Assembly (NCBI RefSeq): GCF_019175385.1
Contig: NC_083348.1
Location: 4,107,001-4,171,000, forward strand
Direction of reading: 5' to 3'
Source of the DNA: Lycium barbarum
Taxonomy: Eukaryota; Streptophyta; Magnoliopsida; Solanales; Solanaceae
DNA length: 64,000 nt
The stretch's first letter is position 1. Each line of letters starts with the position of its first letter. The position numbers were made by a program, and so were the translations under genes. This document shows positions 46,636 to 57,469 of this stretch, one piece after another. Under the pieces are notes generated by a model. That model ran no database searches and was not told the origin of the DNA. It saw only the letters and a list, made by a program, of their open reading frames with translations.

Positions 46636-46975
46636 GGACGCTCCACGTTACGGCCCGTAACTCATGTTACGGTTCGTATAATGGAGTGTAACAAGATGAA
46701 AAAATGCAGAAATCACTGAAGGATGAGGGAAAAGTGTTACGATCTGAGTTACGGACCGTCGAATCGCGTTACGGACCGTAACACATGAGCGTAACCTTGA
46801 CAGAAATCTGGGAAACCACTAGAAAAATTGCACCCGTTACGCCAGGTAATACGGACCGTAACACGGCTGTATTGCCATGTCATTAATGAAAAATGATAAC
46901 GGGGTCGTTTGGTTGACCGTAACACGAGTTACGTCTCGTACCTTGTGTTACAGTCCATAACTCGAAGTGTAACGG
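46636..46975. repeat. Second Athila palindrome cluster, between pol and ORF3
   Basis: The same GTTACGGNCCGTAAC words as the LTR, outside the LTR: CGTTACGGCCCGTAACTCAT, GTTACGGACCGTCG, GTTACGGACCGTAACAC and others. A TATA-like TTTAAATAC (46984-46992) and a long CT-rich leader (about 47025-47110) follow directly. Confidence 0.85.
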
Positions 46976-46983
46976 TTGGGCAT

Positions 46984-47199
46984 GTTTAAATACATCACCC
47001 GACGGTAACACTTCAAATTCAAACGACACATTCCCTCTTTTTAACTCCCCCTCTCCCTCATAACCTCCCTCATCCTCTCTTCATCTCCCCGTCACCATCT
47101 CTCCACCATTACCTTACCATAGTTGTTCTTTTTCTCGTCAAAGTCCATCGCTGTTTTGGTTTAGTCTCAAGTTTTCATCCAAGTATCGTCCACGATCAG
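46984..47199 (+). promoter_or_regulatory. Putative internal promoter and leader for the Athila third ORF
   Basis: TTTAAATACATCA directly downstream of the palindrome cluster, then a pyrimidine-rich stretch. A potential exon ends at CAG/GTATGACA (donor at 47200-47201). A matching acceptor, TTGCCTTCAACAG, ends at 48193, three bases before the ATG of the third ORF. This is inference from layout only. Confidence 0.4.
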
Positions 47200-47660
47200 G
47201 TATGACAATGTGTTGACTCTCTCTAGTCTTTCATATATCGGTAGGATTGGTATGATCTTCCAAGATTAAATTCGTATACCATGCCATGTAGTTATGATTT
47301 TGAATGATTTGGAATCCCCATTGAATAATTGTGCGGGATTTAACAATGGTGGGGGTTGGGTTTGGTATGATTGCTATTTGAGAGACTCGTGGGCACAAGG
47401 AAATTGTCTCCCACTAAGTCGGAGGACATCCCGATTGCAAGTTTCATTCGTGATACTACTAAATTGGTTTGCCCGCCAAATGTTCGATAAAAGGTTTCAA
47501 AGAAAACTTGGATAAAACCGGGTGAAGTTTGAGTAACCCGAGGTATGTAAGGGGATCAACTGGTGTTTTACACCATACCCCAAGGAGCATAAAGTTGAAA
47601 ATCTTGGCCTCGTGCTTAAACGGGGAAATTTGGCTATGCTGAGTATCTGTGGAATGTTGC

Positions 47661-48100
47661 CTGACGTTCAGTGTTCCGGGCCGTAACGTGTGTTACGGAC
47701 CGTAACACCCCATCGTAACACTTATGATTTCCATGAAAACTTTCTGGAAATTTGGATGACGTTACGGTAAGGTGTTACGGACCGTAACACGGTTGACGGA
47801 CCATATCATCATACCGTAACACCTATGATTTCCCTAAAACTTTCTGGAAATTTGAGTCAGGTTACGGTCAGGTGTTACGGACCGTAACACGTTTGACGGT
47901 CCGTAACATCATACCGTAACACCTATGATTTCTAGAAAACTTTCAGGAAATTTGGGTCACGTTACGGTAAGCTGTTACGGACCGTAACACGTATGACGGT
48001 CCGTTGAACGTGTTACGTTTCCTGTGTTATAAATGAACAAAATGAGTTACGATTGAAGATACGGACCGTAACACCATCGACGGTCCGTCGACCGTGTTAC
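47661..48100. repeat. Exact 100-bp tandem repeat carrying palindrome words
   Basis: GTTACGGT(A/C)A starts recur at 47761, 47861 and 47961, a period of exactly 100 bp, with a partial first unit from about 47661. Each unit holds GTTACGGACCGTAACAC and a second GACGGTCCGTAA-like word plus a TATGATTTC..AAAACTTTCTGG spacer. It lies just upstream of the third ORF. An unrelated apparent frame nearby (47294-47515) has no domain. Confidence 0.9.
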
Positions 48101-48195
48101 GATGTATGAGCTAATTGAAGTCCTGAACTTCAACTAATAAGTTGTATAATTGAAAAGCTTCTTGTGTATCATAGCTAACTTTGCCTTCAACAGGT

Positions 48196-50438
48196 ATGGG
48201 TAACCCAAGACAAGGAAAGAAGGTTGCACCCAAGGTTGTCGGCAGAGGAAAAGGTCGCGGTGCAAGAAAAGTAACCTCACGGTTGCGCGATGAAGATCAA
48301 CTCAAAGACACAAGGGCTACAAAGAAGCCCGCTGCACCTAGTAGGCCAGCCTCACCATCCGAAAGTTCCTCCTCGTCTGATCAGGAGATTTCTTCTAGTT
48401 TATCGAGCCATAGTAGACCCAAGGAGGCTGTCACACCACTACACCGGCCTCAACCACCCATTAGACAGCATACTGCGGAGGAGCGCGAACAAGAGCGCGA
48501 GCAGGAAAGAAGAGAGACTGACATCCGGATGAGGGCTGTGTATGAGCAGGACCTCCGGTTTTCTGTGGAGGGGTCTGAAGAACTGTACAACAAAGGGTGT
48601 GATCTAGCAAAACATGAGGGGCAGGGCCCGAAGAGAAGTATTTTCGAGGAACGGAACGTCAGCTTCGATGGTCTCGATGGATATCCGAGCATCCGTGACA
48701 CTCTCCGCTTCCACAAGTTAGAGTTTTTGAAAAACCCTGTGGGGTCCTACATCCCGGCTCTGGTTCGGGAATTCTACACTTCTTATGGGGCTGCTGTATT
48801 CAAAGCACAGAAAAAAGGGCAGCGCGCAACTCAAGTGTCGGCCATGAATGAGGTAGTAGTGTGCAAAAAGAAGATTGATGTTTCCCGATGGCCATAAATA
48901 AAGTAATAATCGGGGAAGATTATTTTGCGCCTAGAGCGGCAGAAGAAGGAGATTTTGTCTACAAAGTTGCACAGAAAGATACAATCTCATTCAGAAAATG
49001 GGTGGCCTCAGTGATTGCACGGTCGGCAGATCCCGAATGGGCAATAGTGCCAAAGTTGACAGCTACTACGAGGATTTGGAAAAACACCCTCACACCTGAG
49101 GCAAAGTTTTGGTGGCAGATTATTCTGTTCCGCATCCGTCCTACCCAGGCAGATAATTATATGACCCCGGACAGAGCTGTTCTTGTGGCTGTCCTTATGT
49201 CGAGGTATAAGATCAACATCGGAAGGCTGGTAGCCGCAAATCTCCGGGAGAGAGCCACACAACCAGCCACTTCTCTGATTCATCCATGTTTGCTCACATT
49301 CTTATGCCTGCGCGAGGAACCAGAACCCCTCCCCTTTATCGACCACAGTGTGATCGCCAGGAATATCTATGACATCACAAAGGGTAGAGATGATATGTTG
49401 GTCCAAGGTACAATGCCATCTGCCTCGTCTTCTGATGTGCCGGAGGGGCCAACAGGATCAGATGTTCTACCCTTAGCTATCATGGGTGCTGAGGCAACTG
49501 CTGCGGGTCAGCCCACAGATTCTAAGACTCCACCGGCTGACTATGCTCCATAGCCCATGCCAGCTCCAGCTCCACCTACTTCGAGGGGTCCTACCTCTTC
49601 CACTGGAGCAAGCCCAGCACCGGCTCAGCCCACACCGGGAGTCCCACCCGAACTTGCGAGAAAGATGATTTTCAACCGAGAGAATTTTGGGGCAGTGGTC
49701 TTGCAAACAGATAGAACAGATAGGCAGGTCAAGCAGCTCATGACCGAGCTGAAATTGTACACAAAAAAGGCTATTGATGCAGCGTTAAGGCCGATAAGAG
49801 AACAGATGGATGATGACCACCTACAGATCCACACTCGGATAGATGGTATTGAGAACAGAATGACGGAGCTGACTAAGACACACCCCGCTGTGGAATTGGG
49901 GACTGTTCGGAGTGAGTTGCGGACACTAAAGGATGATGTGTAGAAATTGAAGGCACAGAAAGTGGCTGTTGTGACGGATCAGATTCCGAAAGTACACACA
50001 GAGTTGGTACATAGCTTATATCAGCCGGTTCAGAGTCTACTTGGGGATGATGAGATCAAGAAAACGGTTGATGAGGAGCAAGAGGAGGATTTGGAAGAGG
50101 ATACCCACTCTTTGGCTAAAGGGAAGCGCAAGAGAGTCACACTAGATGATGAAAACCTTGATCCCATTCTCAAAAGTCTTGATCCGTTTGATGCCTTGCG
50201 CCCACAGAATAAGGAGGAGGAGCGGCGAACATTGAAGCAGATCCGACATCAGTCCCGGCTGAGTTCTGACACCACTGGAGCGACTTCTAGCTCAGCTTAT
50301 CCCATTGAGCCGGCTCACCATACTTCTGATCCACCCACTGAGACTGGGACTTCTAGTGTTGGCAAGCTTGATATCACCACTGCTCTTACCTCTGAGGTTA
50401 TCCAACCTCATGATGCTGCAGTAGATCCAAGCACCTAG
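48196..50438 (+). pseudogene. Athila third ORF (env position, plant transposon protein type), one frameshift and two stops
   Basis: I chose the ATG at 48196 (MGNPRQGKKVAPK) because it follows a plausible splice acceptor at 48193. The N-terminus is basic and then Ser/Pro-rich. A globular domain has RFHKLEFLKNPVGSYIPALV, REFYTSYGA and, after a 1-base loss near 48889, EDYFAPRAAEEGDFVY and LTPEAKFWWQIILFRIRPTQ. This resembles proteins annotated as putative plant transposon protein in Athila-like contexts. Pro/Thr-rich, coiled-coil (ELKLYTKKAIDAALRPIREQ) and acidic parts with KGKRKR follow. Stops at 49551 and 49941. No signal peptide or transmembrane segment is visible, so an envelope role is not supported. 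Confidence 0.75.
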
Positions 50439-51257
50439 TGCGCTCCAGGGTGGCCCTACATTCTATTGATGGATTATATAGATGCCTTGAGGGCAATGCA
50501 TGTTTTTAAGTTGGGGGTGTAGGGTAATTGTTGGTATTGTTGGTATTGTTTTTGTATCGGATATTGTTTGGTATTGTTTTTGTTTTTGTTGGTCTTGTTT
50601 TTATCTTAAATTGTGATATTAAGTATGTGTTTAGGACCCTTTTCGGCTGTTCTTTGCCATGTGTTCTTTTCCCGAAGAGTGTTATTTTATGTTGAACCTG
50701 GCATGTTTAGGATGTTTAGTTAAAAGTAAAGTAAGGATGACTTAAGTGGTGGTGGTGGTGGTCCGTGTTTTCTGGCATATCTAAAAGTGTTTTACGAGTC
50801 AATGATATCCCTCCAAAATATAATTTGTGATGTACATCAAGAATGGGTTATTGATATTGACATGTATGGTTCTTTTAATGACATTGTAAAAAAAGGGTGT
50901 CCATGTGTGTGAAATCTTCAAACGGAAGTCAAGTCAGAGTATTAAAACAATCCTTATGCCATTGTGTTGTGAGTTCTTAGTTTCTATGTGTGTAGGATGC
51001 TTGTAATCTAGAACTTGCCCGGTTGGTCGTGCGTAAATTCGAAGGAGAGTTTGATTGTGAAGTGATCTTAGGCTTTCTTTGTATTGACTCCAGATCCTGT
51101 TTATCTTAAATGAGCCTAGCCTGTACAGAAAATGATCCCTAGTCTCCTATTTTGAGCCTATAGACTTTTTCTTTGATTAGCCGTTAACTAACCTACATCC
51201 CTTCTGTGAATAAACCCATTTGGCACCAAGTCCCTCCTTGACACTAAAGAATGACAA

Positions 51258-51380
51258 AAGAGGCTAAAAGCCTAAGTTGGGGGTGATAAGCGAAAGATGC
51301 GAAAAATGAGGCTAAAAGCCTAAGTTGGGGGTGATAAGTGAAAGATGCGGAAAATAAGGCCAAAGGCCTGTTGGGGGTGA
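51258..51380 (+). repeat. Three-copy repeat with stem GGCTAAAAGCC and PPT-like purine tract
   Basis: Unit about 50 bp: GGCTAAAAGCC hairpin, TAAGTTGGGGGTGATAAG, GAAAGATGCG. The third copy is diverged (GGCCAAAGGCCTGTTGGGGG). Confidence 0.85.
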
Positions 51381-51445
51381 TCGTGAGTATTGTGGGGCAT
51401 GATTCGGTGTGGTTAGAATAGATATAAAAAAAAATTAAAAAAATG

Positions 51446-51449
<4 letters not shown>

Positions 51450-51508
<59 letters not shown>
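51450..51508. repeat. (TA)n microsatellite
   Basis: About 29 TA units in the Athila 3' region. The 96-codon minus-strand frame through it is an artefact of the repeat. Confidence 0.95.
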
Positions 51509-51510
<2 letters not shown>

Positions 51511-52147
51511 TATATAAGTTCTAAATAAATCCACGCCGGAGCTGTAGGGTCAGAAATAAAAGGAAGAAAGGTGAATGAAGTCAAAATGAAGTGTCAAGGA
51601 GGGTGAGTCACCACTATCCAAATACTTATCCTACCCGTCCTTAAGCCAATGTTACAAGCCTCAAAAGTCCTAATGTGATCACAGTCGAACTGTTCAAAGT
51701 TGAAGGCATGGAAAATAAAGGCAAGCCCATGGTATGTGCAAGTATAGTATGCAAATTTCTTTGTGAGTGTGAGTGTCCTTCTGTCTCTTTAGTCACTTGT
51801 CCCATTTATTTTGTAAATGTGTGTTGGGACATTCTTTGGTCTATGTGAGGGCGTAAGGATTGTAGATTGCGAAGTAACTGGCTTTCCGGAAGTTGAAGTT
51901 CATGTGCATAGAGACTCTCATACTATGATTGTGTCATTAATTGAGGCTACATAGTGAATTGCAATTGTTCTAAAATGTGCGTCTTGTGTCACAAATAGGA
52001 CGTGGATAAGAGCCCAATATTTTTCTTGGATTGAAGAGTCTGTGTTAGAAACACATGCCAAAACCACCGTAGGCATTCTTATTTTGCTAGATGTCATGTG
52101 TTAGTAGTGAGTCTTGTTGTAGTTGCTTGAGGACAAGCAAAAGCTTA

Positions 52148-52159
52148 AGTTGGGGGTGT
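52148..52159 (+). other. Polypurine tract of the Athila element
   Basis: AAGTTGGGGGTGT immediately before the 3' LTR start (TGATGTGCC). Confidence 0.8.
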
Positions 52160-53617
52160 TGATGTGCCGTGAATTTCGGCACATTTTATGTCTTTTTCAC
52201 TAGAAGTGCTGCTTGTTTTTAAGTGTTTTTACATCGTTTCTTATGTTATTTTGGTGTTTTGTAGGGTTAGTTGACTAAGGAACGGAAATGATAAGAAATG
52301 CTGAAAAACGGATAACTTGGAGCAAAAGGACGGTCCGTAACTCGAGTTACGGACCGTAACGTGATCTGTACCAGAGAGGAAGATCCATATAGGTGCCTCT
52401 ATAAAGGACAGTCCGTAACTCATGTTACGGGCCGTAACGTGTACCGTAAGCTGAAGGAAATTTCCAGTAAGAAGCCTAAGTAGTGTCACATGTTACGCCC
52501 AGAAGGACGGTCCGTAACGCAGGTTACGGGGCGTAACATCATAGCGTAACGCATTGGCCACTGAACACTGAAGCCATGATCCGCTGGAAGATACGGACCG
52601 TAACCTGTGTTACGGTTCATCGCAAGAAGCCGTAATGGTTGACCTATATCAAGCTGACAAAGGATGGACCGTAACCTATGTTACGGTCCGTAACGATGCT
52701 GCGAAAGGGTGTTTGTCTAGAACTTTGGCGCGATTTTTGGCCCTATAAATACTTAAAGTTAGGTTTTTAACATTCATTCTGATTTTTTGGAGCATTAACT
52801 TTAAGCCTTGGATATTTGTGAAGTGGTTGGAGCATTTAAAGCACCAATTTCACATTCATTCCATATTGTGTTAGCATTGTAAGTATATTATGTTAAATTT
52901 TAAGCTTTCTTTGTTAACCAAAATGATGAGTAGCTAATTTTAATTCTAAGGTTGTGGACCCCATGATGGGTATTATGTGAATGGGTTACTACTATTGTTA
53001 TATGCATAATGGTTGTTGGTATTTATTCTATCTTTGTACGTTAGCGTTAGGTAATGATTGCAAGCATTAGCCTAAGCCATTATACTAACTTTTCTTGGGA
53101 AAGAGAGTTGGTATTGGTAAGATTGAATAACAATGACTCGGGGCGTTAACCCTTGTTTAATAGACTAACTTAGGGATAAGAACAACTCTAATTGGCATTA
53201 TTGGTCGCTCTTCGAGTTCAACTCTTTTACATTTGGAAAAATCATAAAGAGGAAATACGGTCTAACTGTTGGGAAACATTAAGAAGTCCTTAAGAGATCA
53301 AGTGCATACTCTTAGAACAACCATTAGAAGTATATCACATTGAAACCTGAAGCATAATATCTAATCAAAGTGGGGAACACAACCTTAGTCTCTCTCTCGC
53401 ATTAAGTACAATTCAAGTCATAGTATTCAATTACATTACACAACAAATATTTCAAACTATTCGGAATAGGATTAAAGCCTTTAAAGACTAGTATCGTATA
53501 CAATTAGTACCCTTTTCTCTCCACATTCCCTGTGGGATTCGACCCCAACCTTGTTTGGGTTACTATATTTGACAACGTCCGCTTTACGCCATTAATAGGT
53601 GTAATTTGAGCGTATCA
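52160..53617 (+). mobile_element. 3' LTR of the Athila element
   Basis: Collinear with the 5' LTR: TGATGTGCCGTGAATTTCGG to GAGCGTATCA, 1458 bp. It differs by scattered substitutions and a short deletion in the palindrome cluster (CCGAAGGACGAACC is absent). TATA box 52744-52751. Confidence 0.93.
52329..52695. repeat. Palindromic word cluster, GTTACGGTCCGTAAC type, 3' LTR
   Basis: LTR copy of the 39487-39870 cluster. Several words are closer to perfect palindromes than in the 5' LTR (GTAACTCGAGTTACGGACCG). Confidence 0.9.
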
Positions 53618-54177
53618 ATGGCATGGACAGACACCACTAGTGGGCGGCATGAGATATTTACCCCGGACGCGGGAGGCCTGGACGCGGGCTAATGATGATC
53701 ACACCATACCTATATGGTCGGGCAGCTTATATAAACATACATGATATGATGAGGTTTATGAAGTAAGTTAGCATGCATTATTTCATTCTTAAGTGACAGT
53801 CAGTTACAGGTTGCTCTTCACTCGATGTCTCCTTATTTCATTGATATGTCATTATTGTTTATGTCCTACATACTCAGTACAATATTCGTATTGACGTCCT
53901 TTTCTTTGGTTGCTGTGTTCATGCCCACAAGTAGACAGGGAGGTGGCCCAGATCCATAAGAGCTATCAGCAGATTTACAGGAGCACTCCATTACTCCGGA
54001 GGTGCTACTTTGAGATATTGTTTTTTGTACATATTTGGGCACGACGGGGTCCTGTCCCGTCCACATGTCTAGTACTCTAGTAGAGGCTCGTAGATACTTA
54101 TGTGTAGGTAGTATGGTCTCATGAATCCATCATTGTATATTCGTATATCATTTTTGTAGCCATGAGAGCTCACACGC

Positions 54178-54180
<3 letters not shown>

Positions 54181-54230
<50 letters not shown>
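54181..54230. repeat. (AT)n microsatellite in the solo LTR
   Basis: 25 AT units near the LTR 3' end, preceded by CACACGCATG. Confidence 0.95.
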
Positions 54231-54232
<2 letters not shown>

Positions 54233-54353
54233 CATATGCTGCCCTAGAGATCATGTATGTTAAGGTTGGGTATGATGACTAGCAAGATGAGTGGTGCTCG
54301 GTAGTCAGCTCCGGGTACCAGTCATGGCCCCCTAGTCAGGTCGTGACACAAAA

Positions 54354-54770
54354 TATAACTCCTACACACTTATATGTGAAGGAAATCAAATATTGATATG
54401 AATTTTGTTTATTCTAACAAATATTGTCAAGGTCTTGTTGTGTATACAAATGCAGGATATCTATATGATCTGCATGAAGTTGTATGATCTCAGACAATTA
54501 CTCATTTGCATGTGGGTGGCTTCCATATTATGCTATTCTATAAGGAATGAACTGCGGTCTCTCCTTGAAGATAAAGATTCCAACAATATTGAAAGCTAAG
54601 GCTGATGGCGACAGAACAAACAAATACATTTCACCAAAATTCTTTTTCACACATGATCTTCAACAGAATGGTGAAATTGTTGCTCAACAAATTCGGTCAA
54701 AGTGATAATTTGGCAGATTTATTTACTAAGGGATTGCCAACATTAATAGTCAAGAAATTGATCCGCATGA
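54354..54770 (+). pseudogene. Copia A RNase H fragment
   Basis: Continuation of copia A after the nested insertion. NFVYSNKYCQGLVVYTNAGY and LADLFTKGLPT remnants show the RNase H domain and pol C-terminus. About 100 bp present in copia B (after AATTCTATAAGG, near 61350-61450) is missing here, as if deleted between two AAGG strings. Not functional. Confidence 0.75.
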
Positions 54771-54969
54771 TTTAAATATGCCCTCACCGAGATACAAAAT
54801 GATGCTCTTATCAGGGGGAGTAAAATACGCGCTGCACTCTTTTTTCCTTAACCAAGGTTTTGTCCCACTGGGTTTTCCTGGTAAGGTTTTTAATGAGGCA
54901 GTAAGCAATGCATATTAGGAATAACTTGTATATTTCTTCACTAGAATTTTATCTTTTACATGGACATCC

Positions 54970-54978
54970 AAGGGGGAG
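54970..54978 (+). other. Polypurine tract of copia A
   Basis: AAGGGGGAG precedes the 3' LTR; copia B has CAAGGGGGAA at the same place. Confidence 0.75.
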
Positions 54979-55193
54979 TATTATGAATAAATTATGTGGA
55001 TGACCATGTGGGCCACCACGACTACTGTAGCAAGCTTGCCTTTGCAAGTTTAAGGCTTTATATATAGCCATGTATAATTGATGGAAATATACAATTGAGA
55101 ATAGAAAGAAAAGAGTACTATTACACTTGCTTCTTATGCTCTCTCTCTCCATTTTGCTACTTTATTTTATTACACCGTTTTTATTTTATAACA
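54979..55193 (+). mobile_element. 3' LTR of copia A
   Basis: TATTATGAATAA (TG mutated to TA)...TTTATAACA, 215 bp. Shorter than the 5' LTR by one 28-bp internal repeat unit. Confidence 0.9.
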
Positions 55194-55198
55194 TGTAT

Positions 55199-56139
55199 GA
55201 ATTTTTTCTCCAAAAACTCAGTTACTTTTTTATGTTTGATTGCAAGAAAATATTTTCCACAATAGGGGACTATGACCTTTCTCACTTCGGAAGTCATTTT
55301 CCTTCACTGAATTCTGAGGGTTAGATTTGCCCATATACTCTAGCAAATAAGTTATATTTTCCCTTTATTATACTTGTTTGATATATTTGTCTTTGCCATC
55401 TAATTTTAGGGGATTTACCCTTAGTCCGTTAAATCTCCATGTCACATTTTTATTTTCCTACGTGGCGCCCCAATTTAAATTATTTTTACCCGACCCACCC
55501 ATGAAACCCAAGATCAAAAGAAATATAGCCTCCCCGACACCACCAGCAACAGCTTTGCCGTCGGCAACTCTAGCTCAAGCTCCTCCTCTGACCACTCCAA
55601 CCCCACCAGCAACAACTCCGCCACCGTCGACTCCTTCACAAGCTCTTCCAGCAAGAACTCTACATGATTTTGGACTTCATAATATTCTAGGGAGACTGTA
55701 AGTTGCCTTGAAGCACACATAAACAACTGTTGTTGCTGGGTCGGAATCCTTAGTTTTGAGGCCTAACTTTCCCTGTCACCCTTCTAGAAGGTGGTAGGGG
55801 AGTTGAGTGCTCTTTAGCTTAGTTTGTTGGTGATAATAATATTTTACAGTTTATTTGTCAAAAAATAAATGATTACTCAGCTTCAAGAAATGAACAACTT
55901 CAGAAATTTCCACAAATTTTGAATTTTTTAATACCCAATTCCTTCGGTGCTTCACATTTTGGGACTGAATGAATTAAAAATAAAAATGTCTTCTTCGTTT
56001 GAAGTTGTAATTTTTGGTTCAAAATTGGTGCAAACAAGCTACAATTGATTCCAAATATAGGTTCAACTCAGCTTCTTCATTCTTTAACAATGATAGATGC
56101 TTAGAAATCTAGCCTAATAATTACCGAACAAGTAGATTC
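55199..56139. other. Unassigned intergenic sequence between the copia elements
   Basis: Original flank of both copia insertions. A Pro/Thr/Ala-rich open stretch of 107 codons (55378-55701, plus) has no recognisable domain and looks like a chance frame in CCA/CCG-rich repeats. No gene is supported. Confidence 0.5.
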
Positions 56140-56393
56140 TGTTATGAATAAATTAAGTGGATGACCATGTGGGCCACCACTACTACTGTAGCAAGCTTGC
56201 CTTTACAAGATTACTACTGTAGCAAGCTTGCCTTTGCAAGTTTAAGGCTTTATATATAGCCATGTATAATTGATGGAAATATACACACCAAAAAATAGAA
56301 AGAATGACTATACTACACTTGCTCCTTTACCTCTTTCTTTCTCTCTTCTTTTATTGCTCCTTTATTTTATTACATCACTTTTATTTTATAACA
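56140..56393 (+). mobile_element. 5' LTR of copia B
   Basis: TGTTATGAATAA...TTTATAACA, 254 bp, with two copies of the AGCTTGCCTTT repeat, followed by CGTTTTCAGCACGAGACTC as presumed PBS. Confidence 0.93.
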
Positions 56394-57469
56394 CGTTTTC
56401 AGCACGAGACTCCACCATTTTGAGCACTTACTTTGATTTAATTTCAAGTTTAGGAAGCAATTTAAAGAGACGGTAAGAATGAATCTCGTTGATCAATTTT
56501 TAATTCTTTAGTATAATTACAAAGCTACGAAGAAAGAAAGAGATGGCAAGTATACATCTTTCTGTTACGAAGAAAGTACAAGATATCAGTAAATGAGCTT
56601 TTTCACCAAGCCATATAATGGCTCTTGGTGTGAACAGCAATAATCTTTTTCCTATAGCAGGTATAAATTTTTATGGGTTAATATTAAGAAACATGTAAGT
56701 ATTGAATTTGGTTTGTTTGAAATTCAATTTTGTAATATTAGAGGCAGTTTGACCAAATAATTGCTATGAGCTGACACAAAGTATTATTGTTAAACTCATT
56801 CATTGTCCGAAAGCATGTTCACACTTCTTTATGAGGATTGTAGCTTTATACATGCAAGATGGCTTCTCTGCACTCTTCATCATTTTACTATGTATGCATA
56901 TAGAGTGTATTTTTTCCATAAAAGATACAAGTAAACTCCCATAGAGTTTGCAGAAGAAAATATATGACCACTGTACGTGGTAGTATTTTCTAAGCCTAGT
57001 TATTACAAAATTTAATTATGCTTGTAACCACCAGAAGTGGTAATATTTTCATAAGTCTGTTGTGCCTACAATTGAAGATATGTATATGAGAAATATTATT
57101 TATATCATGTCACAAAATTGCTCCCGAAGAGTAATATGAAACATTCGAGAGATATTATGACATGATTTTATGATCCACTTTTAACTGTAATACAGGTTAC
57201 AAGAAATGTTCAACCACAAGAATTGGTATATTTCATGTCTTGGTAAAACTTAATTTGGTTATGCGTAAAAGCATAAACTGGTACTTTATTTAAAAGACTC
57301 GAGAGTGAGTCTCAGTGCACTTTGGCCTATTATGCTATTGGTTTAGGGTAAGACAGTGGAGTCAAGTCCCATTGCACCAAGAGAGTAAGACATCGAGTTT
57401 GAGTCCCGGTGCACTATAATGATAATATAAAAAGTTGGGTTCAAGTCCCATCATATTATGGCTTAAAAC

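Larger units (their letters stand above)
50439..52159 (+). other. Athila 3' untranslated region with repeated PPT-like motifs
   Basis: Non-coding. PPT-like TAAGTTGGGGGTG strings occur at about 50508, 51272, 51320, 51370 and 52148, the last abutting the 3' LTR. The central ones lie in a three-copy repeat (51258-51380) of GGCTAAAAGCCTAAGTTGGG then GGTGATAAG. An (AT)n tract lies at 51450-51508. No gene is visible. Confidence 0.75.
39319..53617 (+). mobile_element. Athila-type gypsy element, complete outline, about 14.3 kb
   Basis: LTRs 39319-40791 and 52160-53617 flank an Asp-tRNA-type PBS, gag, protease, RT, RNase H, integrase, a long spacer with palindrome arrays, a third ORF in the env position, and a PPT. 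Flanking 5-mers are ATGGT (39314-39318) and ATGGC (53618-53622), a duplication with one mismatch. The LTRs differ by several percent plus small indels, so insertion is not recent. All coding regions carry stops. It sits inside the solo LTR at 37554-54348. Confidence 0.93.
37554..54348 (+). mobile_element. Tekay-like solo LTR in copia A, itself split by an Athila element
   Basis: It starts TGTTACACCTCGGAAAAATT at 37554 and ends GGTCGTGACA at 54348. Identical target duplications CAAAA lie at 37549-37553 and 54349-54353. Removing the Athila element (39319-53617) leaves about 2.5 kb of LTR and no internal region, so it is a solo LTR. It holds a palindrome cluster (37894-38043), a TATA-like box (38073-38080), a CT-rich leader, CCTATATGG..CGGGC repeats on both sides of the Athila insertion, and an (AT)n run. 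Confidence 0.93.
33064..55193 (+). mobile_element. Ty1/copia element A, complete outline, interrupted by nested insertions
   Basis: Bounded by LTRs 33064-33306 and 54979-55193, with identical 5-bp target duplications TGTAT (33059-33063 and 55194-55198). Integrase, RT and RNase H order is copia-type. A 16.8-kb insertion (37554-54348) splits it just downstream of RT. Without it the element is about 5.3 kb. All frames are interrupted by stops. Its closest relative here is copia B at 56140-62139. Confidence 0.93.

Noticed and set aside
47294..47515. 73-codon frame between Athila pol and the third ORF
   Set aside because: No domain; lies in the putative leader or intron spacer.
48196..50438. Viral envelope protein
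   Set aside because: Position fits the Athila env-like ORF, but I see no signal peptide, transmembrane segment or Cys pattern; it resembles a plant transposon protein family instead.
51244..51534. 96-codon minus-strand frame
   Set aside because: Translation of a (TA)n tract into alternating Ile and Tyr; no gene.
55378..55701. Pro/Thr/Ala-rich 107-codon frame between the two copia elements
   Set aside because: No domain, no recognisable gene structure; composition follows CCA/GCA-rich repeats.
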